A stretch of DNA of 64,000 nucleotides, from NCBI GenBank assembly GCA_035293805.1, contig DATGMD010000040.1, positions 248,001 through 312,000 on the forward strand. The letters run 5' to 3'. The notes beneath the pieces were generated by a model. That model searched no databases. It had not been told where the DNA came from and was given only the letters and a program-made list of their open reading frames with translations. Below, piece after piece: positions 45,445 through 54,931 of this stretch; within the stretch, counting starts at the first letter, position 1, and each line of letters starts with the position of its first letter. This DNA comes from JAJPHF01 sp035293805 (lineage in GTDB: Bacteria > Chloroflexota > UBA6077 > JAJPHF01). Both the position numbers and the translations under genes were made by a program.

Positions 45445-47418
45445 ATGACCAAGGAGCCGACCGGGAGTAGCGTCGGCCTGGGCCCGCTCGCCGGCCAACC
45501 GCCGCCCGCGCTGCCGGCCGTCACGCTGCTCAGCGACGACGACCTGTACCTGTTCAACGAGGGCTCCCACTACCACCTGTACGCCAAGCTCGGGGCGCAT
45601 CCGCTCGTCGTGCAAGGGGTAGCGGGCACGTACTTTGCCGTCTGGGCACCCAACGCCGAGCGGGTGTCGGTGATGGGCGACTTCAACGGTTGGGACAAGA
45701 CCAGCCAACCGCTCCAGCCTCGGGGGGCGTCGGGCATCTGGGAAGGCTTCGTGCCGGGGGTCGGGCGGGGCACGGTCTACAAGTACTACATCCAGTCGCG
45801 GTACCACGGCTACCGGGTCGACAAGGCCGACCCCTACGCGCTGCTGGACGAAGTGCCGCCCCGCACCGGGTCCGTCGTCTGGGACCTGGACTACAAGTGG
45901 GGCGACGCGGAGTGGCTGGCGCAGCGCGGCGCGCGCAACGCGCTGGATGCGCCGATCTCCATCTACGAGGTCCACGTCGGGTCGTGGATGCGCGTGCCCG
46001 AGGAGGGCGACCGCTGGCTCACCTACCGGGAGCTAGCGCCGCGCCTGGCCGACTACTGTCAGCGGCTGGGCTTCACGCACGTCGAGTTCCTGCCGCTCAT
46101 GGAGCACCCCTTCTACGGCTCGTGGGGGTACCAGACGACCGGGTACTTCGCGCCTACCAGCCGCTACGGCACGCCGCAAGACTTCATGTACCTGGTGGAC
46201 TACCTGCACCAGCGAGGCATCGGCGTGATCCTGGACTGGGTGCCGTCGCACTTCCCCACCGACGAGCACGGGCTGGGCTACTTCGACGGCACGCACCTCT
46301 ACGAGCACGCCGACCCGCAGAAGGGCTTCCACCCGGACTGGAACAGCTTCATCTTCAACTACGGCCGCAACGAGGTCCGCAGCTTCCTGCTGAGCAGCGC
46401 GCACCTGTGGCTGGACGAGTACCACGTCGACGGGCTGCGCGTGGACGCGGTGGCGTCGATGCTGTACCTGGACTACTCGCGGAAGCAGGGCGAGTGGATC
46501 CCGAACGAGTACGGCGGCCGCGAGAACCTGGAGGCGATCAGCTTCCTGCGCCGCTTCAACGAGTCGGTCTACCAGCGCCACCCGGACGTGCAGACGATCG
46601 CCGAGGAGTCCACAGCCTGGCCGATGGTGTCGCGGCCGATCTACGTGGGCGGACTTGGGTTCGGCATGAAGTGGGACATGGGCTGGATGCACGACACGCT
46701 CGACTACATCAGCCACGACCCCGTCCACCGGCGCTACCACCACGACGAGCTGACCTTCCGCATGATCTACGCCTTCAACGAGAACTTCGTCCTGCCGCTG
46801 TCGCACGACGAGGTGGTACACGGCAAGGGGGCGCTGCTGAGCAAGATGCCGGGCGACGACTGGCAGAAGTTCGCGAACCTGCGGCTGCTGCTGGGCTACA
46901 TGTGGGCGCAGCCGGGCAAGAAGCTGCTGTTCATGGGAGGTGAGCTCGGCCAGTGGCAGGAGTGGCAGCACGATGCTAGCCTGGACTGGCACCTGCTGGA
47001 ATATCCGGCGCACCTGGGCGTGCAGCGGTGGGTGGAAGACCTGAACCGCGTCTACCGCGCGGAGCCGGCGCTGCACCAGCTCGACTTCGACCCGGCGGGC
47101 TTCCAGTGGGTGATCGGGAACGACGCCGACAACAGCGTGTTCGCCTTCCTGCGGCGCGGGCGCGAGCCGGGCCCGGAGATCCTCGGCATCTTCAACTTCA
47201 CGCCCGTGCCGCGCTACGGCTACCGCGTGGGCGTGCGCCGCGGCGTGTGGCGCGAGATCCTGAACAGCGATGCGGAGGACTACGGGGGCAGCGGCGTGGG
47301 GAACTGGGGGCAGGTGGAGACGATCCCCATTCCATCGCATGGGCAGCTGTACTCGCTGCCCCTCACGCTGCCGCCGCTGGGCGCCGTGTTCTTCCGCGGT
47401 CCGGAAGCCGCCCGATGA
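45445..47418 (+). CDS. glgB: 1,4-alpha-glucan branching enzyme GlgB
   Basis: A 657-residue GH13_9 enzyme. An N-terminal CBM48 (GTYFAVWAPNAERVSVMGDFNGWD) is followed by the barrel: ISIYEVHVGSWMR, EFLPLMEHPFYGSWGYQTTGYFAPTSRYG, nucleophile Asp334 (GLRVDAVASMLYLDYSR), Glu387 (IAEESTAWP) and LSHDEVVHGKG. It introduces alpha-1,6 branches into the glucan made by GlgE. It begins one base after the malQ stop, with GGGGGGAGA upstream, and overlaps treZ by four bases. Length is near the family norm for the short N-terminal type. Confidence 0.96.
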   Translation: MTKEPTGSSVGLGPLAGQPPPALPAVTLLSDDDLYLFNEGSHYHLYAKLGAHPLVVQGVAGTYFAVWAPNAERVSVMGDFNGWDKTSQPLQPRGASGIWEGFVPGVGRGTVYKYYIQSRYHGYRVDKADPYALLDEVPPRTGSVVWDLDYKWGDAEWLAQRGARNALDAPISIYEVHVGSWMRVPEEGDRWLTYRELAPRLADYCQRLGFTHVEFLPLMEHPFYGSWGYQTTGYFAPTSRYGTPQDFMYLVDYLHQRGIGVILDWVPSHFPTDEHGLGYFDGTHLYEHADPQKGFHPDWNSFIFNYGRNEVRSFLLSSAHLWLDEYHVDGLRVDAVASMLYLDYSRKQGEWIPNEYGGRENLEAISFLRRFNESVYQRHPDVQTIAEESTAWPMVSRPIYVGGLGFGMKWDMGWMHDTLDYISHDPVHRRYHHDELTFRMIYAFNENFVLPLSHDEVVHGKGALLSKMPGDDWQKFANLRLLLGYMWAQPGKKLLFMGGELGQWQEWQHDASLDWHLLEYPAHLGVQRWVEDLNRVYRAEPALHQLDFDPAGFQWVIGNDADNSVFAFLRRGREPGPEILGIFNFTPVPRYGYRVGVRRGVWREILNSDAEDYGGSGVGNWGQVETIPIPSHGQLYSLPLTLPPLGAVFFRGPEAAR

Positions 47419-49385
47419 GCGCCGTGCAGGACGGCCGGGCGCGGTTCGCCGGGCCGGCGCGGCTGGGGGCCGTCCACCTCGACGATGGGCACACGGCGTT
47501 CCGCGTCTGGGCGCCACGAGCGGAGGCGGTGGCCGTCCATCTGGTCGCGCCGCGCAGCGCGCGGGTACCGCTCGCCGCCGAAGCGCGCGGCTACTTCGCC
47601 GCCGTGGTGCCCGACGTGGGCCCCGGCGCGCGGTACCAGTACGTGCTGAACGGCCGGCGCGAGCTGCCGGACCCGGCGTCGCGGTCGCAGCCGCAGGGAG
47701 TCCACGGCCCGTCCGCCGTGGTGGACCCGGCGGCGTTTCCCTGGACGGACGCGGGCTGGCCGGGCCTGGCACAGCCGGACCTCGTGTTCTACGAGCTACA
47801 CGTCGGCACGTTCAGTCCGGAGGGCACCTTCGACGGCGTGATCCCCTACCTGGACGGCCTGCGCGAGCTGGGGGTGACGGCGATCGAGCTGATGCCCATC
47901 GCCCAGTTTCCGGGCGAGCGCAACTGGGGCTACGACGGCGTCTATCCCTATGCCGTACAGGACTCCTACGGCGGGCCGGAGGGGTTGCAGCGACTGGTGG
48001 ACGCCTGTCACGCGCGTGGGCTCGGCGTGTTCGTCGACGTGGTCTACAACCACCTGGGGCCGGAGGGCAACTATCTGGATCAGTACGGCCCGTACTTCAC
48101 CGACCGCTACCGCACACCCTGGGGCCTCGCGCTCAACTTCGACGGGCCGCAGAGCGACGAGGTGCGCCGCTACTTCATCGAGCAGGCGCTGTACTTCCTG
48201 ACCGCCTACCACGTGGACGGCTTTCGCCTGGATGCGGTCCACGCGATGGCCGACAAGTCGGCGGTCCCCTTCTTGCAGGAGCTTGCCGCCGCCGTCCACG
48301 CGCAGGGCGAGCGACTGGGACGGCGGGTGCAGGTGATTGCCGAAAGCGATCTCAACGACGCGCGGCTGGTGCTGTCGCCGACGATTGGCGGCTATGGGCT
48401 GGACGGCCAATGGAGCGACGACCTGCACCACGCGCTGCACAGTCTCCTGACCGGCGAGCGCAGCGGCTATTACTCGGACTTTGGCACTCTAAAGCATTTG
48501 GCGCGCGCGTACGAGCGAGGCTTTGTCTACGCGGGCGAGTATTCGGCGCACCGCGAGCGGCGGCACGGCAACTCGCCGCGACTGGTGCGGGGCGACCAGC
48601 TCGTGGTCTGCGCGCAGAACCACGACCAGGTAGGCAACCGCGCGCGGGGCGAGCGCCTGGCCCAGCTCGTGTCCTTCGATCGCCTGAAGCTAGCCGCCGG
48701 GGTGGTCCTGCTCGCGCCGTTCCTGCCGCTGCTGTTCATGGGCGAGGAATATGGGGAGACCCACCCCTTCCTCTACTTCACGAGCCACGGCGATCCCGGG
48801 CTGGTGGAGGCCGTGCGCATCGGCCGCCGCGCGGAGTTCGCCGCCTTTGCCTGGGGCGGCGAGGTGCCCGACCCGCAGGACCCCGCTACCTTCGCGGCGT
48901 CCAAGCTGCAGCACGATCTGGCGGAGCGCGGCCAGCACCGCGCGCTGCGCGAGCTGTACCGGGAGCTGCTGCGCCTGCGCCGCGCGCTGCCCGCGCTGGC
49001 CGCGCTCGACAAGGACCAGGTCGAGGCCCGCGTCCTGGCGCCCGCCGACATCCTGTTCGTACACCGTCGCACGCCGCCCTCGGGCTCTCCGCAGAATTGG
49101 GGGGCGGGGGGAGAGTCTCACGCCTCCCCCGATTGGCGGGCGGAGGTCCGCCGTGATGCCGAGGCCGAGGGGGACGAAGCGTGCGTCATCTTCTGTTTCA
49201 GCGAGGCGCCCTGTGCCGTCGACCTGGCGTTGCCGCCCGGGCGCTGGACGAAGCGGCTCGACAGCACTGAGGCGCGCTGGCTGGGTGCCGGGAGCACGTT
49301 GCCCGACGCGGTCGACGCCCCCGGCTCGCTGCGCCTGCTGGTCAGCCCGTCGTCGGTCGCCCTGTACGCGCGCGTGGCCGAATAA
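47415..49385 (+). CDS. treZ: Malto-oligosyltrehalose trehalohydrolase TreZ
   Basis: A 656-residue GH13_10 enzyme that releases trehalose from maltooligosyl-trehalose. CBM48-like start (HTAFRVWAPRAEAVAVHLV), FYELHVGTFSPEGTFDGVI, NWGYDGVYPYAVQDSYGGPEGLQRLVDACH, nucleophile Asp273 (GFRLDAVHAM), Glu310 (IAESDLND) and the family signature NHDQVGNRARGERL. A ~30-residue stretch near 553-582 (PPSGSPQNWGAGGESHASPDW) interrupts the C-terminal beta domain and looks like translated repeat DNA. ATGA overlap with glgB. Confidence 0.94.
   Translation: MSAVQDGRARFAGPARLGAVHLDDGHTAFRVWAPRAEAVAVHLVAPRSARVPLAAEARGYFAAVVPDVGPGARYQYVLNGRRELPDPASRSQPQGVHGPSAVVDPAAFPWTDAGWPGLAQPDLVFYELHVGTFSPEGTFDGVIPYLDGLRELGVTAIELMPIAQFPGERNWGYDGVYPYAVQDSYGGPEGLQRLVDACHARGLGVFVDVVYNHLGPEGNYLDQYGPYFTDRYRTPWGLALNFDGPQSDEVRRYFIEQALYFLTAYHVDGFRLDAVHAMADKSAVPFLQELAAAVHAQGERLGRRVQVIAESDLNDARLVLSPTIGGYGLDGQWSDDLHHALHSLLTGERSGYYSDFGTLKHLARAYERGFVYAGEYSAHRERRHGNSPRLVRGDQLVVCAQNHDQVGNRARGERLAQLVSFDRLKLAAGVVLLAPFLPLLFMGEEYGETHPFLYFTSHGDPGLVEAVRIGRRAEFAAFAWGGEVPDPQDPATFAASKLQHDLAERGQHRALRELYRELLRLRRALPALAALDKDQVEARVLAPADILFVHRRTPPSGSPQNWGAGGESHASPDWRAEVRRDAEAEGDEACVIFCFSEAPCAVDLALPPGRWTKRLDSTEARWLGAGSTLPDAVDAPGSLRLLVSPSSVALYARVAE
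49072..49160 (+). repeat. Repeat-like insertion inside treZ
   Basis: A G-rich run GAATTGGGGGGCGGGGGGAG faces CCTCCCCCGATTGGCGGGCGG, forming imperfect inverted arms. The encoded residues do not resemble the surrounding beta domain. Boundaries are approximate. Confidence 0.6.
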
Positions 49386-49467
49386 GCACTATAGTTAGGC
49401 GAACAGATCGGCGCGTCGGTCGCCAGCCGGCGGCTCGCCTCCTCCAGTCCCCGCGCTATGGAGCACG

Positions 49468-51894
49468 ATGGACCGCTACGTTTGCGTGCATGGCCACTTT
49501 TACCAGCCGCCGCGCGAGAACCCCTGGCTGGAGGCGATCGAGCTACAGGACTCCGCGTACCCCTACCACGACTGGAACGAGCGGATCACCGCCGAGTGCT
49601 ACGCGCCGAACTCGGCGTCGCGGATCCTCGACGACCGCGGCCGGATCGTGAAGCTCGTCAACAACTACGCTCAGATCAGCTTCAACTTCGGACCGACTTT
49701 GCTCCAGTGGATGGCCGAGAAGGCGCCGGGCGTCTACCACGAGATCCTGGCGGCCGATGCCGAGAGCCGCGAGCGGTTCGGCGGGCATGGGTCCGCAATC
49801 GCCCAGGCCTACAATCACGTCATCCTGCCACTGGCCAACTACCGCGACAAGTGTACGCAGGTGCGCTGGGGCATCCGCGACTTCGAGTACCGCTTCGGGC
49901 GACGCCCCGAGGGGATGTGGCTGCCCGAGACGGCCGTGGACGTCGAGTCACTCGCGGTCCTGGCGGAACACGATATCCGGTTCACCATCCTCGCACCGTC
50001 GCAGGCGCGGCGCGTGCGGCCCATCGGCGGGGCCAGCTGGCAGGACGTCGGCTCTGGCGGCATCGACCCGAGGATACCGTACCTACTGCGCCTGCCCGGC
50101 ACGGCGCGCGCCATCACCCTGTTCTTCTATGACGGCCCCATCTCCCGGGCGGTCGCCTTCGAGGGCCTGCTATCGAACGGCGAGTACTTCGCCCACCGAC
50201 TAATGACCGGCTTTGAGGACCAGCGGCCCGGGCCGCAGCTCGTCCACATCGCTACCGACGGCGAGAGCTACGGCCACCATCATCGCCACGGCGACATGGC
50301 GCTAGCCTACGCGCTGGACTATATCGAGCGCCAGCGGCTCGCGCGGATCACCAACTACGGCCAATACCTGGACCTCGTCGCACCGACGCAGGAGGTGCAG
50401 CTCAACGAGAACAGCTCGTGGAGCTGCGCCCACGGTATCGAGCGGTGGCGGAGCAACTGCGGCTGCAACACGGGCGGTGGCCCAAGCTGGACCCAGCTGT
50501 GGCGCGGGCCGCTACGGGAGGCGCTGGACTGGCTGCGCGACGAGCTAGCGCCGCGCTTCGACGAGGTGGCCCGTCAATTTCTCGTCGACCCCTGGCAGGC
50601 CCGCGACGACTACATCGCCGTCGTGCTCGACCGCTCGGTGGCGAACGTCGAGGCGTTCCTGGCGCGTCACGCCCGGCGACCCTTGCACGAGGCGGACAAG
50701 GTCGCCGTCCTGAAGCTGCTGGAGCTACAGCGCCACGCCATGCTGATGTACACGAGCTGCGGCTGGTTCTTCGACGAGCTATCGGGGCTGGAGCCGGTCC
50801 AGATTCTCCAGTACGCCGCCCGGGCGATCCAGCTCGCCGACGAGCTATTCGGGGACAATCTCGAGCCGCACTTTCTCGACCTGCTCGCGCGCGCCCCCAG
50901 CAACCTGCCCGAGCTGCGCGACGGGCGGCACGTCTACGAGAAGCTTGTGGCGCCCGCGCGCGTCGATCTCGAAAAGGTCGGCGCACACTACGCGATCAGC
51001 TCACTCTTCGAGCCGTATCCAAAGCAGGCGCAGATCTACGGCTACACGGCTGACCGCGAGGATTACGAGCGCTTCGAGGCGGGGCGCGCGAACCTCCTGG
51101 TAGGGCGCGCCACGATCCGTTCGCGCGTGACCTGGGAGTCGGCGCGGCTCAGCTTCGGGGTGCTGCACTTCGGGGACCACAACCTGAACGGGGGCGTGCG
51201 GGCGTTCCGCGACGATGCGAGCTACGAGGCGCTCGTCGCCGAGCTGACGGAGCCGTTCAGCCGCGCCGACTTTCCCGCTGTCCTGCGGCTGCTGGACAAG
51301 CACTTCGGGACGCCCTCTTACTCCCTGCGGTCGCTGTTCCGCGACGAGCAGCGGCACATCCTGCGTCGCATTCTCGATTCCACCCTGGCCGAGGCCGATT
51401 CGGTGTACCGCCAGCTGTACGAGCACCACGTGCCGCTGATGCGCTTCATCACCGATCTCGGCGTGCCCCTGCCCCGCGCGCTGCACACGGCGGCGGAGTT
51501 CGTGGTGAACGCCGATCTGGCCCGCGACTTCCGCGACGACGCGGAGGTCGAGCACGTCGAGCGGCTGCTCAAGACGGTCCGCACCTGGCACCTGGACCTC
51601 GACGCGACCGGCCTGGCGTACACGCTGGAGCGCACGCTGGACGCGCTGGCGGAGGCGCTCGCCGCGCGGCCGGCCGACCTCGGCCGGCTGGAGCGGTTCG
51701 AGCAGATGGTCGCCGTGGCCCGCGCCTTGCCATTTGAGGTGAAGCTGTGGACGCCCCAGAACGTGGTCTACGAGATGCTCCAAACGAGCTATCCGTTCTT
51801 CCGCGGGCGGGCCGAGCAGCAGGACGTCGACGCCGTGACCTGGGTACGGCGGTTCCGGGCCGTGGCCGAGCACTTGGGCGTGCGGATCAACTAG
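49468..51894 (+). CDS. GH57-like DUF3536 protein
   Basis: An 808-residue protein with an N-terminal GH57-type domain: YVCVHGHFYQPPRENPWLEAIE, YPYHDWNERITAECYAPNSASR, EGMWLPETAVDVESLAVLAEHDIRFTILAPSQA, then HIATDGESYGHHHRHGDMALAYAL, and a long helical DUF3536 C-terminal part (FGDHNLNGGVRAF, LLDKHFGTPSYSLRSLFRDEQRHILRRIL). GH57 enzymes are retaining alpha-glucan hydrolases, branching or transfer enzymes; this subfamily has no assigned activity that I can name. Its place between treZ and treY, with treY starting directly after its stop, argues for a role on the same glucan. Confidence 0.88.
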   Translation: MDRYVCVHGHFYQPPRENPWLEAIELQDSAYPYHDWNERITAECYAPNSASRILDDRGRIVKLVNNYAQISFNFGPTLLQWMAEKAPGVYHEILAADAESRERFGGHGSAIAQAYNHVILPLANYRDKCTQVRWGIRDFEYRFGRRPEGMWLPETAVDVESLAVLAEHDIRFTILAPSQARRVRPIGGASWQDVGSGGIDPRIPYLLRLPGTARAITLFFYDGPISRAVAFEGLLSNGEYFAHRLMTGFEDQRPGPQLVHIATDGESYGHHHRHGDMALAYALDYIERQRLARITNYGQYLDLVAPTQEVQLNENSSWSCAHGIERWRSNCGCNTGGGPSWTQLWRGPLREALDWLRDELAPRFDEVARQFLVDPWQARDDYIAVVLDRSVANVEAFLARHARRPLHEADKVAVLKLLELQRHAMLMYTSCGWFFDELSGLEPVQILQYAARAIQLADELFGDNLEPHFLDLLARAPSNLPELRDGRHVYEKLVAPARVDLEKVGAHYAISSLFEPYPKQAQIYGYTADREDYERFEAGRANLLVGRATIRSRVTWESARLSFGVLHFGDHNLNGGVRAFRDDASYEALVAELTEPFSRADFPAVLRLLDKHFGTPSYSLRSLFRDEQRHILRRILDSTLAEADSVYRQLYEHHVPLMRFITDLGVPLPRALHTAAEFVVNADLARDFRDDAEVEHVERLLKTVRTWHLDLDATGLAYTLERTLDALAEALAARPADLGRLERFEQMVAVARALPFEVKLWTPQNVVYEMLQTSYPFFRGRAEQQDVDAVTWVRRFRAVAEHLGVRIN

Positions 51895-54800
51895 ATGGCG
51901 GCCGAGCGGGTGCCCGGTAGCACGTATCGCCTCCAGCTCAACGCGGACTTTCGCTTCGAGGACGCGCGGGCCCTCGTCCCGTATCTGGACGCGCTCGGGG
52001 TCTCGGACCTGTATCTGTCGCCGGTCATGACCGCGCGCCGCGGCAGCGCGCACGGCTACGACGTGGTCGACCCGACGCGCATCAGCGACGAGCTGGGCGG
52101 CGAGTCGGCGTTCCTCGCTCTGGCGGCAGCGGTACGCGAACGCGGGATGGGCCTGCTGCTCGACATCGTGCCCAACCACACCGCGGCGAGCCTGGAGAAC
52201 CCCTGGTGGCGCGACGTCCTGCAGAACGGGCCGGTCTCGCCCTACGCGCCGTTCTTCGACATTGCCTGGCAGACCGCCCGACCGGGGCTGGAGAACCGCG
52301 TGCTGCTGCCCATTCTGGGCGCGCACTACGGCGAGGTGCTGGAAAACGGGGAGCTAGGGCTCGTTTACGAGGACGGGCGCCTGGCGGTCCGCTATTACGA
52401 CTGGCGGCTGCCCGTCGCGGCCCGCTCATACGGCCGGGTCTTCGGCCCCGTCCTGCCGGCGTGTCTGGACGCGCTCGCCCCGGACCCCGCCGCGGCCGCG
52501 GCGGTGGAGCGCGTCGTCGGCGATCTGGAGCGGCTAGCCGTGGGCACGACCGAGCAGTTCCGGGCGGCGGCCGAGGCACTCTGGCAGCTCTACCAGGACC
52601 ACGCGCTGGTGCGCCGTTGCGTGGACGAGGCCGTGCAAGCCTACAACGGTCGGAAGGGCGAGCCGCGCAGCTTCGACGCGCTGGACCGCCTGCTGGGCGA
52701 GCAGACGTATCGGCTGGCGTACTGGCGGGTGGCGAGCCCCGAGATCAACTACCGGCGCTTCTTCGACGTGAGCGATCTCGTCGCGATGCGGGTCGAGGAC
52801 GAGCGGGTCTTCGCCGCGACTCACGCGCGTGTGCTACGGCTCGTGGCGGACGGACAGGTCACCGGACTGCGCGTGGACCACGTCGACGGCCTGGCCGACC
52901 CGCAGGTGTACCTGCAGCGGCTGCAAGCGGCGCTGGGGGAGGGACCTAACCCCCCCGGCCCCCCTTCCCTATCAAGGAAGGGGGGGGCCTCCCCGGCTTC
53001 GTCCACTCCCCCTTCTCACATCGGGAGGGGGACCGGGGGGGTAGGTCGTTACGTCGTCGTCGAGAAGATCTTGACGGGCGAGGAGGAGCTGCCGCGGGAG
53101 TGGCCGGTGGCGGGCACCACGGGCTATGAGTTCGCGCGGGCCGTGCTCGGACTGCTGGTCGATCCCGCGGCCGACCCCACGCTCGACGCGCTGTGGACGC
53201 GCTTGACCGGCCAGCCCGCGGACTTTTGCGCGATCGCCTACGAGCAGAAGCTGAAGGTCATGGCCGATCTGTTCGCCGGCGACGTGAGTGCGCTCGCCAC
53301 GCGTCTGAGCGAGCTGGCGAGCCGCGATCGCCACGCGCGCGACCTGACCGTGACCGAGCTGGAGCGCGCGCTGGTGGAGGTCACGGCGCAGTTTCCCGTC
53401 TACCGCACCTACACTCGCGACTTCGCCGTTGCCCCTCGGGACCGCGGGTACGTGGAGCAGGCGGTTGCGGCGGCCCGCGAGCGCCAACCAGACAATGGGG
53501 CGGCGCTCGGGTTCTTGCGCCGGGTGCTGCTGCTGGAGACGCCCAGCTACCTGGCCGAGGCGGACCGGCTGGCCTGGCTGCGCTTCACGATGCGCTGGCA
53601 ACAGTTTACCGGGCCGATCGCCGCCAAGGGCGTCGAGGACACGGCGCTCTACGTCTACACGCGCTTCCTGGCGCTCAACGAGGTGGGCAGCGAGCCGGAG
53701 CGCGCAGGCGGCGCCGATGGGGCGGCAGTCGGCGAGCCGCCAGACCCGGTCGCGAGCTTCCACGGCTGGAACGCCGCGCGTCGGCGGGCCTGGCCGCACA
53801 CCCTCAATGCCACCTCGACGCACGACACGAAGCGCAGCGAGGACGTGCGGGCGCGGCTGGCGGTGCTCTCCGAGCTGCCGGGGCTGTGGGCGACGCGGTT
53901 GGAGCGGTGGCACGCGTGGAATCGACCGCTGCAGCCGACCGTTCACGGCCAGTCGGTGCCGGATGGGAGCGCCGAGCTATTGCTGTATCAGACGCTGCTC
54001 GGCGCCTGGCCGCTACACGAGGCGGAGGTGCCGAGCTTCAAGGAGCGCCTGCGCGCCTATCTCGTGAAGGCGTCGCGCGAGGCGAAAACGCACACGAGCT
54101 GGCTGCATCCCGATGGCGCGTACGAGGACGCCCTGACGGGCTTCGCGGGGGCGATTCTCGCGCCGGCGGACGGCAGTCCGTTCTTGGCCGATTTTCTCGC
54201 CTTCCAGCGGGTGGTGGCCTTCTATGGCGCCCTGAACGGGCTCAGCCAGGTCTTGTTAAAGATCGCGGCGCCGGGTGTGCCCGACTTCTACCAGGGCACG
54301 GAGCTGTGGGACTTCAGTCTCGTGGACCCCGACAACCGTCGTCCGGTGGACTTCGCGGCGCGCGGGCGGCTGCTCGCGGCGTTGGACGAGCAGGAGTCCG
54401 CGGACCGTACGGGGCTGCTGCGCGGCCTGCTGGCGCACTGGGAGGACGGACGAATCAAGCTGTACCTCACCGCGCGCGCGCTCGACTGCCGGCGCCGCCA
54501 CGCCGCGCTGTTCGCCGACGGGGACTACCTGCCGCTGGCGGCGGCCGGCGCGCGGGGGGACCACGTCTGCGCCTTTGGGCGCCGCCGCGGTGCCAGCTGG
54601 GCGCTGGCCGTGGCGCCGCGGCTGCCCGCCCGCCTGGCCGCAACGATCGGTGGCGGGCAAGGCGGCCCCGCCACCGACCAGGGGGGCGCGGCCGACACTC
54701 TGCCGCCCCTGCGCCTCCCGCTCGGCGACACGGTCTGGGGCGACACGCGCCTATTGCTCCCGGCGGGCGCGCCGCGGCGCTGGCGGAACGCGCTCAGCGG

Positions 54801-54915
54801 CGCTAACGTTGATGCGGCGGCCGAGCCGCCGGACGGCGCGGCCGACCTGGCGCTGCCTCTGGGCGGGCTTCTGCGCGACTGTCCAGTGGCTTTGCTGGTC
54901 GGCGAGCCGGCGTGA
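51895..54915 (+). CDS. treY: Malto-oligosyltrehalose synthase TreY
   Basis: A 1006-residue GH13_26 enzyme that isomerises the reducing end of a maltodextrin into a trehalose unit. GSTYRLQLNADFRFEDARALVPYLDALGVSDLYLSPVM, DIVPNHTA, RRFFDVSDLVAMRVED, nucleophile Asp328 (GLRVDHVDGLADP), Glu390 (VVVEKILTGEEELP), NATSTHDTKRSEDVRARL, QVLLKIAAPGVPDFYQGTELWDFSLVDPDNRRPVDF. Residues ~350-384 (GPNPPGPPSLSRKGG...) are encoded by a palindromic element inserted just before the Glu390 strand. The ATG follows the previous stop with no gap. The product is hydrolysed by TreZ to free trehalose. Confidence 0.95.
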   Translation: MAAERVPGSTYRLQLNADFRFEDARALVPYLDALGVSDLYLSPVMTARRGSAHGYDVVDPTRISDELGGESAFLALAAAVRERGMGLLLDIVPNHTAASLENPWWRDVLQNGPVSPYAPFFDIAWQTARPGLENRVLLPILGAHYGEVLENGELGLVYEDGRLAVRYYDWRLPVAARSYGRVFGPVLPACLDALAPDPAAAAAVERVVGDLERLAVGTTEQFRAAAEALWQLYQDHALVRRCVDEAVQAYNGRKGEPRSFDALDRLLGEQTYRLAYWRVASPEINYRRFFDVSDLVAMRVEDERVFAATHARVLRLVADGQVTGLRVDHVDGLADPQVYLQRLQAALGEGPNPPGPPSLSRKGGASPASSTPPSHIGRGTGGVGRYVVVEKILTGEEELPREWPVAGTTGYEFARAVLGLLVDPAADPTLDALWTRLTGQPADFCAIAYEQKLKVMADLFAGDVSALATRLSELASRDRHARDLTVTELERALVEVTAQFPVYRTYTRDFAVAPRDRGYVEQAVAAARERQPDNGAALGFLRRVLLLETPSYLAEADRLAWLRFTMRWQQFTGPIAAKGVEDTALYVYTRFLALNEVGSEPERAGGADGAAVGEPPDPVASFHGWNAARRRAWPHTLNATSTHDTKRSEDVRARLAVLSELPGLWATRLERWHAWNRPLQPTVHGQSVPDGSAELLLYQTLLGAWPLHEAEVPSFKERLRAYLVKASREAKTHTSWLHPDGAYEDALTGFAGAILAPADGSPFLADFLAFQRVVAFYGALNGLSQVLLKIAAPGVPDFYQGTELWDFSLVDPDNRRPVDFAARGRLLAALDEQESADRTGLLRGLLAHWEDGRIKLYLTARALDCRRRHAALFADGDYLPLAAAGARGDHVCAFGRRRGASWALAVAPRLPARLAATIGGGQGGPATDQGGAADTLPPLRLPLGDTVWGDTRLLLPAGAPRRWRNALSGANVDAAAEPPDGAADLALPLGGLLRDCPVALLVGEPA
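52944..53046 (+). repeat. 103-bp palindromic element inserted in treY
   Basis: Outer arms ACCTAACCCCCCCGG (52944-52958) and CCGGGGGGGTAGGT (53033-53046) enclose an inner hairpin GGCCCCCCTTCC / GGAAGGGGGGGCC (52957-52968, 52976-52988). It is read in frame as PPGPPSLSRKGG-type protein. The outer and inner arms recall the palindrome at 11152-11218. Confidence 0.9.
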
Positions 54916-54931
54916 TCGCGCGTCTCTGCCC

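Noticed and set aside
46033..47772. 579-codon minus-strand frame across glgB and treZ
   Set aside because: Shadow of two strongly supported GH13 genes; no signal, motif or ribosome site.
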